Source of the DNA: Calditrichota bacterium
GTDB lineage: Bacteria; Calditrichota; Calditrichia; RBG-13-44-9; J042
DNA length: 23,206 nt
Direction: 5' to 3'
Assembly: GCA_013150955.1 (NCBI GenBank)
Contig: JAADJD010000039.1
Span: forward strand, 1 to 23,206
This document shows, piece after piece, positions 9,130 to 16,355 of this stretch (the stretch's first letter is position 1; each line of letters begins with the position of its first letter). The translations under genes and the position numbers were made by a program. The notes under the pieces were generated by a model. That model ran no database searches. It had not been told where the DNA came from and saw nothing but the letters and a program-made list of their open reading frames with translations.

Positions 9130-10388
9130 AACGGTTCATTCAAATTCTTGCACTGGTGTTTGTTTTTTCCGCCCCCGCACAAAGCCAGTACTGCCTGATT
9201 CCCATGGATCTCGCCCAGACCGACCATTTAAAAGCTTACGGGATCGCTTACTGGAGCCTGACCCGGGGCGTGAATGTGGAATGGCTGCTCAATTACCGCG
9301 GGGGATCCTTTCTGCTGGAAGTATTTCCCGGACTGGAAACTGAATGCCGCATCCGCGGGGTAACGTACGAGATTATTTCCGCCACCCAGGTTAACGAAAT
9401 TTATGCTACCATCGAAAATGAAAACATGGAACGGGTGCTGCTGGAAAAAGCCCCCAAAATTGCCGTTTACACGCCCCCCAACAAGCAGCCCTGGGATGAC
9501 GCCGTTACCCTGGCACTGACATACGCGGAAGTACCGTACGACAAGGTGTACGATCCGGAAGTGCTGGCCGGAAAGTTGACCAATTACGACTGGCTACATT
9601 TGCACCATGAAGATTTTACCGGGCAATACGGGAAGTTTTATGCCGTTTACCGGAACGCAGCCTGGTACCAGGAAGAGGTTCGGGTGAACGAAGCCATGGC
9701 CAGGCGCTTTGGATTTGCCAGCGTGTCCGAATTGAAAAAGGCCGTGGCCTGGGAAATTCGTTCCTACGTGGAAAAAGGCGGTTTTCTTTTCGCCATGTGT
9801 TCCGCAACCGATGCGCTGGACATTGCCCTGGCCGCTCAGGGGGTCGACATCGTCGATGTGCCCTTCGATGGCACCCCACCCGATCCCAACTATCTGCAAA
9901 AACTGGACTATTCCAAGACGTTTGCCTTTCAAAATTTCAAGCTCTACACCGATCCCAATATTTACGAATATGCCGACATCGACGTGCCACCCAGCTTTGC
10001 TCCCAGAGTTCGCGATCCCGAAACCGATTATTTTACCCTGTTCGAATTTTCGGCGAAATACGATCCGGTGCCCACCATGCTTACCCAAAATCATGTGGAC
10101 GTGGTGAAGGGCTTCATGGGTCAGACTACCATGTTCGATCGCAAAAAGATTAAACCCTCGGTGATCATTCTGGGCGAGGTCGAGGGTACCGACGAAGTCA
10201 AATACATTCACGGCAATCTGGGAAAAGGCACCTTTACATTTTACGGGGGACACGATCCCGAAGACTACACCCACGCGGTGGGAGACCCACCCACGCAGCT
10301 GGAACTGCACAAAAATTCCCCCGGTTATCGATTGATTCTGAATAACATTCTATTTCCAGCGGCGCGGAAAAAGAAGTTGAAAACATAA
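9126..10388 (+). CDS. Secreted conserved protein of the 'asparagine synthetase B'-labelled family
   Basis: This 420-residue protein has a short signal peptide (MKRFIQILALVFVFSAPAQS). The mature start IPMDLAQTDHLKAYGIAYW and the LLNYRGGSFLLEVFPGLE block are, to my recollection, the hallmark of a Bacteroidota family that databases call asparagine synthetase B. The label is doubtful: I see no N-terminal catalytic Cys2 and no SGGxDS ATP-pyrophosphatase loop. Instead C225 in GGFLFAMCSATD and H376 with E379 in GGHDPED could suggest a class I glutamine-amidotransferase-like (flavodoxin-like) fold; that is inference. It overlaps the TPR gene by four bases, so both probably act together in the periplasm. 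A lysine-rich tail (AARKKKLKT) ends it. Function is unknown. Confidence 0.6.
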   Translation: MKRFIQILALVFVFSAPAQSQYCLIPMDLAQTDHLKAYGIAYWSLTRGVNVEWLLNYRGGSFLLEVFPGLETECRIRGVTYEIISATQVNEIYATIENENMERVLLEKAPKIAVYTPPNKQPWDDAVTLALTYAEVPYDKVYDPEVLAGKLTNYDWLHLHHEDFTGQYGKFYAVYRNAAWYQEEVRVNEAMARRFGFASVSELKKAVAWEIRSYVEKGGFLFAMCSATDALDIALAAQGVDIVDVPFDGTPPDPNYLQKLDYSKTFAFQNFKLYTDPNIYEYADIDVPPSFAPRVRDPETDYFTLFEFSAKYDPVPTMLTQNHVDVVKGFMGQTTMFDRKKIKPSVIILGEVEGTDEVKYIHGNLGKGTFTFYGGHDPEDYTHAVGDPPTQLELHKNSPGYRLILNNILFPAARKKKLKT

Positions 10389-10460
10389 ACGAAACGGTCA
10401 CCCCTTTTCCAACGGCTGGGCCGATTGCAATTGGCCAAACCTAAACGCAGGAGGGCGGTT

Positions 10461-10859
10461 ATGTTTGTTGAATTCCGGGTATCCACCCACAGCCGCACCG
10501 AGTTTGTGGACATCACCCCGCAGGTGCAACAGGCAGTAAGGGATAGCCAGGTGAAGGAAGGCATCTGCCAGATCTGGGTACCCCACACCACAGCGGGAGT
10601 CACCATTAACGAAAATGCGGATCCCTCCGTGGTTCGGGATATTTTAATGGAATTGAACAAGGTGATTCCGTTTGAGGATAATTACCAGCACCTGGAGGGA
10701 AACTCCGCTGCCCATATAAAATCCTCGCTGGTGGGCTGCACCCTGAATGTGATCATTCACGAGGGGCGATTGATGCTGGGTACCTGGCAGGGCATTTTCT
10801 TTTGCGAATTCGACGGCCCCCGAAGCCGCAAGGTGTGGTTAAAAATCGTCCAGGGGTAA
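10461..10859 (+). CDS. yjbQ: YjbQ family protein (UPF0047)
   Basis: This 132-residue protein spans the whole YjbQ/UPF0047 fold. The conserved blocks are [47 protein letters not shown] and [19 protein letters not shown]. Members are trimeric. Some have weak thiamine-phosphate synthase activity, hence the name 'secondary thiamine-phosphate synthase'; the true role is unsettled. The start is ATG 10461 because AGGAGGG lies five bases upstream at 10449-10455. A longer open frame from 10425 has no such site and adds an unrelated basic peptide. It lies 72 bases after the preceding gene and may still belong to that transcript. Confidence 0.9.
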   Translation: MFVEFRVSTHSRTEFVDITPQVQQAVRDSQVKEGICQIWVPHTTAGVTINENADPSVVRDILMELNKVIPFEDNYQHLEGNSAAHIKSSLVGCTLNVIIHEGRLMLGTWQGIFFCEFDGPRSRKVWLKIVQG

Positions 10860-10870
10860 CTTGCACACAA

Positions 10871-10923
10871 CCGGTGGCAGTGGGAGAAATGCCGATCGGG
10901 AAGCCCAGCCCATTGCCTGCCGG
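10871..10923 (+). other. Long stem-loop between yjbQ and the methyltransferase gene
   Basis: Bases 10871-10884 pair with 10909-10923 as a 14-base-pair stem with one bulged T (10918) and two G-T/U wobbles. They enclose a 24-base loop containing the palindrome CCGATCGG. It starts 12 bases after the yjbQ stop. No T-run follows directly (ACTCAATTGAACCG, then TTTTT at about 10938), so it is not a standard intrinsic terminator. It could protect the 3' end of the upstream mRNA or attenuate the downstream gene. Confidence 0.55.
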
Positions 10924-10967
10924 TACTCAATTGAACCGTTTTTATCTGGAACCTGGAGGCCCGAGAA

Positions 10968-11594
10968 ATGACCGATACCACTTATTTTGATCATGTTTCC
11001 CATCAATGGGATGCCATGCGCCGCCAGTTTTACTCGGACAAAGTCCGCGAAACCGCGATTGCAAAGGCGCAAGTTCGGGCGGGAGAACTGGCGGTGGACA
11101 TGGGGGCCGGCACCGGATTTTTAACCGAAGCCTTGCTGGCAAAAGGCGTGCGGGTCATTGCTCTGGATGCCTCCCGAAACATGCTTCGGGTACTGCTGCA
11201 AAAGTTGGGACGGCACCCCAACCTGTGGTGTCAGCAGGTGGATGGAGACTGGCTTCCGCTGGCCAGCCATTGTGTGCAGGCGGTTCTGGCCAATATGTTC
11301 CTGCACCACGTGGAATCGCCAGCAGGGACGATCCGGGAACTGGCACGCGTGCTCCGACCGGGTGGCCGGCTGGTAATTACCGATCTGGATCGTCACGAGT
11401 ACCGTTTCCTGCTGGAAGAGCACCACGACCGCTGGCCGGGCTTCGAGCGGCGGGACATTCATCAATGGATGATCCAGGCCGGGCTCACCCGCGTTCAGGT
11501 GGATTGCGTGGGTGAAGAGTGCTGCGACACCTCTGCCGACGGGAAACAGGAGGCCCGTATCAGCATTTTTGTTGCCTGGGGCGAAAAAATTTAA
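10968..11594 (+). CDS. Class I SAM-dependent methyltransferase
   Basis: This 208-residue protein is a Methyltransf_11-type enzyme. Motif I is VDMGAGTGFL (D44 to G50), the motif II acidic residue is in VIALDAS, the post-II region is GDWLPLASHCVQAVLANMFL, and the motif III region is VLRPGGRLVITDLDRH. The N-terminus FDHVSHQWDAMRRQFYSDKVRE resembles small-molecule methyltransferases often found with ArsR-type regulators, but no regulator is next to it. The substrate cannot be told. The start is well set: GGAGG at 10955-10959 lies eight bases before the ATG. A cysteine pair near the end (EECCDT) is of unknown meaning. Confidence 0.85.
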   Translation: MTDTTYFDHVSHQWDAMRRQFYSDKVRETAIAKAQVRAGELAVDMGAGTGFLTEALLAKGVRVIALDASRNMLRVLLQKLGRHPNLWCQQVDGDWLPLASHCVQAVLANMFLHHVESPAGTIRELARVLRPGGRLVITDLDRHEYRFLLEEHHDRWPGFERRDIHQWMIQAGLTRVQVDCVGEECCDTSADGKQEARISIFVAWGEKI

Positions 11595-11836
11595 CTAATC
11601 TATTGAAAAATTGGAAACTACGCCGATTTTTATCTAAATTACAGGCGGCTGGATCTTTGACACATCGGCCCGCTGTCCGATGAAACCGTAAAACCCAATT
11701 GTGGGAATTTCCAATGCCAAAAATGTGACCTCAGAGACAATGGTCTACGGAATAATCCCGTATAGATTAATCATTGTTTGTCTTTAAATTACGGCAACGG
11801 AAATCGCCAAACGAATAAAAGGAGATGGTAAACAAA

Positions 11837-13120
11837 ATGATGAGGCCAATCATGTTAGACCAGATTATTGAAAATATCATCCAGAAAATCCGCAGGGAAG
11901 TGGTTCAGCCAGGGATGGATCGGATCCCCCTCACATACATCATGACCCGCAACATTCCCGATTCCGTGAAACATTTTTTCGATCAGGAAGTGGAGATCTG
12001 GCTGCGGGAAGAGGCGGATAAGTTTAGCACCAGCGATCGCTTCGACTACGATTTGCCGGAGGTGCGCGTGCTGATCGACAAAATCTTCGACATCTTAAAA
12101 CAAACCGCCACCTTCCACATTACGGTGTTCAATCGCCTGCTGGAGCGCGCCATTAAACTGGAAGCCAATTACCTCATCCGGCCGCATCAAACCCTGACCC
12201 AATTCCTGTTTAAGGATAGCTTCACCATCACCACCATGGAAGTGTACGACATGCTGAAATATTTCGAAAAATTTCAGTATTACAAGGACGCGCTTACTGA
12301 TTATTTCAATTTAAAATATATGCGGGAAATTTCCCAGCCACAATTCGAGGAACTGATTGAGGCCATCGACAAGCAGGTATTTTCGAAGAATACGGTGGAA
12401 ACCACGCTGCAGATGGTGAAAACCATCGTGAATTTTCTGAATGAAGGGCGCACCCCACCCAGCGATACCATTTCCCTGGAGATCCTTTTAACCGCATTTA
12501 ACGATCGGAACCTCAGTCCGTTTGTACATCTGGTGGAACAGGAACAGCGGGCCGGCACTCAGGAAATTTCCCTGGCGGATCTGGAACAAATGTTGCGCAG
12601 CGGTAAGCCGCTTAGCGAGGTGAAAGCCGCCGCCGAAGCCGAACGCAAGCTGGAGGAGATTGCCGACATCGAAGAGGAAAAACCCGAAGTACAGGTGGAG
12701 AGCATCACCGTTTCCGAGGTCACCGAACCGCCGCCCGTTGTGGAAGAAAAAGAAGAGGAAGAACTGCTGGAAGAGGAAGAAGAGGAAGTGGAAGAGGTGG
12801 GGAAAGCTGCCGAGCAGCTGGCTGATGTGGTGGCGGAAAAAATTAAGGGCGATCATCTGGAAGACCTGCACAAATTGATCAAACCCAAGCAGCGGAAGAA
12901 ATTCATCAAGAAAATTTTCCGTAAGAACGAGTCGCAATATCTGGAATTTATCGATTTGCTCAATCGCATACCGGACTGGAAAAAGGCCTCCCGCACCATT
13001 GATGAGTATTTCATGACCGCCAGCATCAATCCCTATTCGAAAGAGGCGCTGGAGTTCAGCGATCTGGTGTACAACCGCTATTTCCCCAAGGATCGGCCGT
13101 TGACCGAGGATGAATTTTAA
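11837..13120 (+). CDS. Conserved protein of unknown function with acidic linker
   Basis: I do not recognise a characterised family. The protein is about 427 residues, without signal peptide or membrane segment. Residues 1-225 are helix-rich and charged. At about 245-320 there is a low-complexity Glu-rich linker (EEKEEEELLEEEEEEVEEV). The C-terminal ~90 residues (DLHKLIKPKQRKKFIKKIFR, then YLEFIDLLNRIPDW) recall the short helical module found at the C-terminus of many uncharacterised Bacteroidota proteins; that similarity is from memory. AAAGGAG at 11818-11824 directly abuts an in-frame ATG at 11825, which is too close, so I take ATG 11837 (12-base spacing). ATG 11840 is equally possible. It is 12 bases from the next gene, likely one transcript. 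The 242-base gap before it shows no convincing promoter. Confidence 0.7.
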   Translation: MMRPIMLDQIIENIIQKIRREVVQPGMDRIPLTYIMTRNIPDSVKHFFDQEVEIWLREEADKFSTSDRFDYDLPEVRVLIDKIFDILKQTATFHITVFNRLLERAIKLEANYLIRPHQTLTQFLFKDSFTITTMEVYDMLKYFEKFQYYKDALTDYFNLKYMREISQPQFEELIEAIDKQVFSKNTVETTLQMVKTIVNFLNEGRTPPSDTISLEILLTAFNDRNLSPFVHLVEQEQRAGTQEISLADLEQMLRSGKPLSEVKAAAEAERKLEEIADIEEEKPEVQVESITVSEVTEPPPVVEEKEEEELLEEEEEEVEEVGKAAEQLADVVAEKIKGDHLEDLHKLIKPKQRKKFIKKIFRKNESQYLEFIDLLNRIPDWKKASRTIDEYFMTASINPYSKEALEFSDLVYNRYFPKDRPLTEDEF

Positions 13121-13132
13121 TTCCTTCCCGCC

Positions 13133-13996
13133 ATGGCCAGGGCACGTTTCATCATCATTGGTGGGGGCCGGGTTGGTCGGGTGCTGGCCTACCATCTGCT
13201 ACAGGCGGGTCACCGGGTCATGGGCATTGTCGAGACCCATCCCGCCCGTGCAACCGAACTGAAGGCCCTTTTCCCCGAAGTGCCCGTGGAAGATGCCATC
13301 CCGGAAGATGGGCTATCCCAATGCGACTGCCTGTTAATCTGCGTACCCGATGACCAGATTACCGAAGTGGTGAAAACACTCATCCCCCACAAAACGCATC
13401 TGCAACGACAAATCATTGTCCATACCTCGGGTTCGGTGCCATCGGCCGTGCTGAGTCCGTTGCGACACCGCTCGGTGCAATGCGTGAGTGCTCATCCCAT
13501 TTCCAGCTTTAGCACATTGCATCCTTCCACCCAGTCGCTTCAACACGTTTTTTTTGACCTCGAAGGCGATCCGGAAGGCGTGCAGTGGTTTTCCCGCATT
13601 GTTGCCGATCTGGGTGGTCGGGCTCTGTCGGTAACCATCGAACAGAAGAAAGCCATTCATTTAGCTGCGGTTTTTTATTCCAATTTTTTTTTGGGATTGG
13701 CGGCCGCGGCCCAGGATATTCTTCAACAGCAGGGATTTCCTTCCGAACATCGCTTCCAGCCGTTTTTACCGTTGATCCAGGCCACCCTGTCCAACCTGGA
13801 GCAGCAACCTCCGCTCCAGGCACTCACCGGGCCACTAAAGCGCGGGGATGTCTCCACCATTCAAACGCACCTGGATCTGCTGAAACGCCACGCCCCCGAA
13901 TGGTTGCCGCTGTATCGGGAAATTTGCCGGGCCCTGTTGCCGAAGCTGGATCTCCCGGAAGATAAAAAGCATCGGTTGAAGCAGTTGTTGGGATAA
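13133..13996 (+). CDS. Rossmann-fold oxidoreductase-like protein with DUF2520 domain
   Basis: This 287-residue protein starts with a nucleotide-binding GGGRVGRVL motif at about residues 10-18 after a hydrophobic strand (RFIIIGGG). A DUF2520-type C-terminal helical domain follows, marked by SAHPISSF, the KKAIHLAAVFYSNFF block and ALTGPLKRGDV. The family resembles prephenate/6-phosphogluconate dehydrogenase-like enzymes and presumably binds NAD(P); no substrate is established. The ATG follows the previous stop by 12 bases without a good Shine-Dalgarno site, suggesting coupling to the upstream gene. A nine-T run inside the codons for NFFLG leaves the frame intact. It is often encoded near pantothenate genes elsewhere, but not here. 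Confidence 0.85.
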   Translation: MARARFIIIGGGRVGRVLAYHLLQAGHRVMGIVETHPARATELKALFPEVPVEDAIPEDGLSQCDCLLICVPDDQITEVVKTLIPHKTHLQRQIIVHTSGSVPSAVLSPLRHRSVQCVSAHPISSFSTLHPSTQSLQHVFFDLEGDPEGVQWFSRIVADLGGRALSVTIEQKKAIHLAAVFYSNFFLGLAAAAQDILQQQGFPSEHRFQPFLPLIQATLSNLEQQPPLQALTGPLKRGDVSTIQTHLDLLKRHAPEWLPLYREICRALLPKLDLPEDKKHRLKQLLG

Positions 13997-14058
13997 CCCG
14001 ATTCTCCAGAGTCGGTAGTCCCCCCCAACGTAAAGCGAGGGGAAGGAACTTTTCGTTG

Positions 14059-14325
14059 AACCCAGATTATGCTTTTGCCTACGAATGACACGAATGAACA
14101 CGAATAAACCCAAATTATGCTTTAGACCAAGAATGACATTAATGAACACAAATAAAACCCATAAAATACATTGGATTGTGTCTGGATGAAAATGTGTTCC
14201 AGGGTTTAATCGCGATTTTGTAGATATGTTTTGGATTCATTCGTGTGATTCGCGGTTAAATGCATTATTTGGGTTAAATCGGATGAATTCGCGTGATTCA
14301 TGGATTCATGCATGATTTCGGTTAA
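14059..14325 (+). repeat. Dispersed inverted-repeat element, copy B, with doubled ends
   Basis: Two successive left ends (14059-14098 and 14107-14146) are followed by the conserved core (14173-14234). Two successive right ends follow (14236-14275 and about 14281-14325). The second left end and the reverse complement of the first right end agree at about 31 of 40 positions, starting AACCCAAAT. No coding potential is seen. It lies between the convergent ends of the DUF2520 and trmH genes. The doubled ends suggest nested insertion of one copy in another, or a composite palindrome that is the true unit. Confidence 0.75.
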
Positions 14326-14519
14326 AACCTGCGGCTACCAGTTTCCAACAGATTCTCCCAGGTCGGTGGGTACCCTGATTGGGATATGTTTCCGCAAGGT
14401 ATCTGCTATCCTGGTACACTGGCCTGTTTCACCATAACACCTGGCGTGGCGCTTACCCCAGTTTTCCCCAAACCGACCAAATGCAGTGGATTCCGGGCGT
14501 TATTCCTGGAATCAGTCGC
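14326..14519. other. Non-coding remainder between copy B and trmH
   Basis: I see no credible gene here. The only structure is a 6-bp inverted repeat GATTCC/GGAATC at about 14490-14514, downstream of the trmH stop. It has a long loop and no T-run, so I do not call a terminator. The 62 bases 13997-14058 before copy B are likewise without recognisable content. Confidence 0.5.
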
Positions 14520-15101
14520 TCATCGTTCCAGCCAGTCCTTCAATAACGCCTCAATCCAGTCGTTGGGAAGATCGGGATTGGGATAGCGCCCTTCTTGCAG
14601 CCGCTGCCGGACGGCCTCGTAAAGGATCACCGCGGTGGCAACAGACACATTCAGGCTCTCCACCATGCCAAACATGGGGATGTAAACATTGGCGTCGGCG
14701 ATGGCCAGCGCCTCGTCCGATACCCCGCGATGCTCATTGCCCACAATGATAGCAGATGGCTTTGTCCAGTCGATCTCATAAATGGACACCGAGCGATGTC
14801 CCAGATGCGTGGCGTAAATGGTAAATCCCCTGTCCTTCAGGTGCTGGCGTAAATCCCGGGGATTGCGAAACTTTATCGTGTCAATCCATTTTTTGGCCGA
14901 TGCCGAGGATTTTTTTCCCAGCTCGGGAAAAGCTTCCTCCGTATACAGCAAATGCACCTGCAATACCCCTGCGGCGTCGCAGGTTCGCAAAATGGCGCTC
15001 ACGTTGTGTGGATCGTGAATGTTCTCGCACACCACCGTTAAATCGGGTTGCCGATTGGCCAGCACCCGCCGAAACTTTGCAATCCGTCTTTCTGTCGGCA
15101 T
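14520..15101 (-). CDS. trmH: tRNA (guanosine(18)-2'-O)-methyltransferase TrmH-type SPOUT enzyme
   Basis: This 193-residue protein has the three SpoU/SPOUT motifs: NIHDPHNVSAILRTCDAAGV (with the catalytic-type N and R), IIVGNEHRGVSDEAL and IPMFGMVESLNVSVATAV. These form the trefoil-knot SAM site that 2'-O-methylates RNA ribose. The N-terminal RRIAKFRRVLANRQPDLTVV is typical of TrmH, acting on G18 of tRNA, rather than of RlmB. The C-terminal tail (YPNPDLPNDWIEALLKDWLE) is short, as in TrmH. The frame is open to 15194, but ATG 15101 is preferred: family similarity begins there and AGGGGG lies about ten bases upstream. It is divergent from the zinc-ribbon gene. Confidence 0.88.
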   Translation of the reverse strand: MPTERRIAKFRRVLANRQPDLTVVCENIHDPHNVSAILRTCDAAGVLQVHLLYTEEAFPELGKKSSASAKKWIDTIKFRNPRDLRQHLKDRGFTIYATHLGHRSVSIYEIDWTKPSAIIVGNEHRGVSDEALAIADANVYIPMFGMVESLNVSVATAVILYEAVRQRLQEGRYPNPDLPNDWIEALLKDWLER

Positions 15102-15186
15102 TCTGCTACACCCCCTGTTCAACGGCTGAGAATATACACTGTCTCCCCACAAAACAAAACGTGAAATGCAAAATCGAGAAAAAAAT

Positions 15187-15216
15187 TTGATCAACTATTT
15201 CCAAAAAATTTATTAT
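15187..15216 (+). promoter_or_regulatory. Candidate promoter of the zinc-ribbon gene
   Basis: TTGATC (15187-15192) and TATTAT (15211-15216; 5 of 6 to consensus) are separated by 18 bases. They lie in a very AT-rich part of the divergent trmH gap. A 5' leader of about 135 bases would precede the start codon. Confidence 0.35.
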
Positions 15217-15360
15217 ATTTTTGGCAATTTTGGGAAAGTAGGGTTCGAATTAACCGAAAATACAGGTAAATTTGCAGCAACAAGGGTGTCAAAACGACGG
15301 GAACAAAATCAGAAAAAGGAATGTAATCGTAAAGACGAATTTTGATAAGGAGGAGAAACA

Positions 15361-16083
15361 ATGGCCCGGCGTAAAAAAGACATGATGGACGAAGAATGGG
15401 AAGAAAAAGATCAGGAAATGAATGAACCGTCGGAAGATGAGGATTACGATGCGGATGCGAAGGAGCCGGATGACGAAGAGATAGAGGAAGACATTCTGGA
15501 GCTGGAGGAAATTGAAGCCAAGCTGGAGAGCGGGGAAGCCTTCTTTACCACTTCGGACGATCGTTCCTTACTGCCCAAAGCACGGATTGTTTATTCCTGT
15601 CCTCGCTGCCGGCGCATTTTCTTCAACAATCGCTGGGTAAAAGATAATATTACCGACCTGTTTACCGTACGCACGGAGCTGGCCTACTGCGATCGCTGCA
15701 CCAGCAAAGCGGTGGACAATTTCGTGGGCAGCATCGAGATTTATGACAAGAAATTAAAAGAGCGCAAGGACGAATTTGTCCGTCTGGCCCACGAGGTGGA
15801 AGCGGAACTGGAAAACCGCCCACCGTTCGAAAAAATCATCAACATCGTGGAGAAAAACGATATTCTTTTCATTTTCACCAACACCACCCGATTGGCCATG
15901 GAAATTGGTCGTCGCATTCGTAGCGAATTTCACGGCGGCGTGCAATACGAATGGTTTGACCGGAACCAGTACCTCCGGGTAAAATGGTACGACGAAGTCC
16001 ATAATAAAGAATATTTCAAGGAACGGATTCGGGCACTTAAAGAACGGCGCTTTGGTCTGTTTGCCTTTGAAGACGAAGAATAA
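15361..16083 (+). CDS. Zinc-ribbon protein resembling the BCAM0308/NMD3-like family
   Basis: This 240-residue protein has three parts. Residues 1-60 are strongly acidic low complexity (EDEDYDADAKEPDDEEIEED). A four-cysteine zinc ribbon follows, with CPRC at 80-83 and CDRC at 110-113. The C-terminal domain has the pattern KIINIVEKNDILFIFTNT...LAMEIGRRI...YLRVKWYD, which I match from memory to BCAM0308 family proteins (sometimes called NMD protein affecting ribosome stability and mRNA decay). RNA or ribosome binding is therefore plausible but not shown. The acidic extension is longer than I expect for that family. AAGGAGGAG at 15347-15355 gives the start without doubt. It is a single-gene unit with its own terminator. 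Confidence 0.7.
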   Translation: MARRKKDMMDEEWEEKDQEMNEPSEDEDYDADAKEPDDEEIEEDILELEEIEAKLESGEAFFTTSDDRSLLPKARIVYSCPRCRRIFFNNRWVKDNITDLFTVRTELAYCDRCTSKAVDNFVGSIEIYDKKLKERKDEFVRLAHEVEAELENRPPFEKIINIVEKNDILFIFTNTTRLAMEIGRRIRSEFHGGVQYEWFDRNQYLRVKWYDEVHNKEYFKERIRALKERRFGLFAFEDEE

Positions 16084-16111
16084 ACCAGAACAACGGGGAC
16101 GCAAATCCGGG

Positions 16112-16138
16112 ATGCCCGCACAGCTGGCGGGCATTTTT
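16112..16138 (+). terminator. Intrinsic terminator after the zinc-ribbon gene
   Basis: ATGCCCGC (16112-16119) pairs perfectly with GCGGGCAT (16127-16134) across a seven-base loop. A run of five T (16134-16138) overlaps the stem end. It starts 29 bases after the stop codon. Confidence 0.9.
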
Positions 16139-16140
16139 AT

Positions 16141-16340
16141 TTCAGATTTTGCATTAGACAACGAATGACACGAATGAACACCAATAAACCCAGATTATGC
16201 ATCAGACCACGAATTGCACGAAATAATCAAATACATTGGATCAGATCTGGATGAAAACTGGTTTTAGGGTATATTCGCAATTTTGTGGATATGGTTCATT
16301 TTCATTCGCGCGATTCGTGGTTTAAGGCATTATTTGGGTT
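16141..16340 (+). repeat. Dispersed inverted-repeat element, copy C
   Basis: It begins directly after the terminator T-run. Two left ends (about 16141-16182 and 16187-16221) and one right end (16301-16340) flank a more diverged core (ATACATTGGA, CTGGATGAAAA, TATTCGCAATTTTGTGGATA). The second left end and the reverse complement of the right end match at about 28 of 35 positions. It ends 15 bases before the next gene's ATG, so any promoter of that gene must be within the element or further upstream. Confidence 0.7.
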
Positions 16341-16355
16341 AAATAAAAGATCGTA

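Noticed and set aside
12488-13195. Long Phe-rich minus-strand frame
   Set aside because: It is the antisense shadow of the Glu-rich linker gene, where GAA/GAG codons read as TTC/CTC. It has no domain signature.
13676-13690. Nine-T run in the DUF2520 gene as a possible frameshift site
   Set aside because: The frame reads straight through as NFFLG and family motifs continue on both sides.
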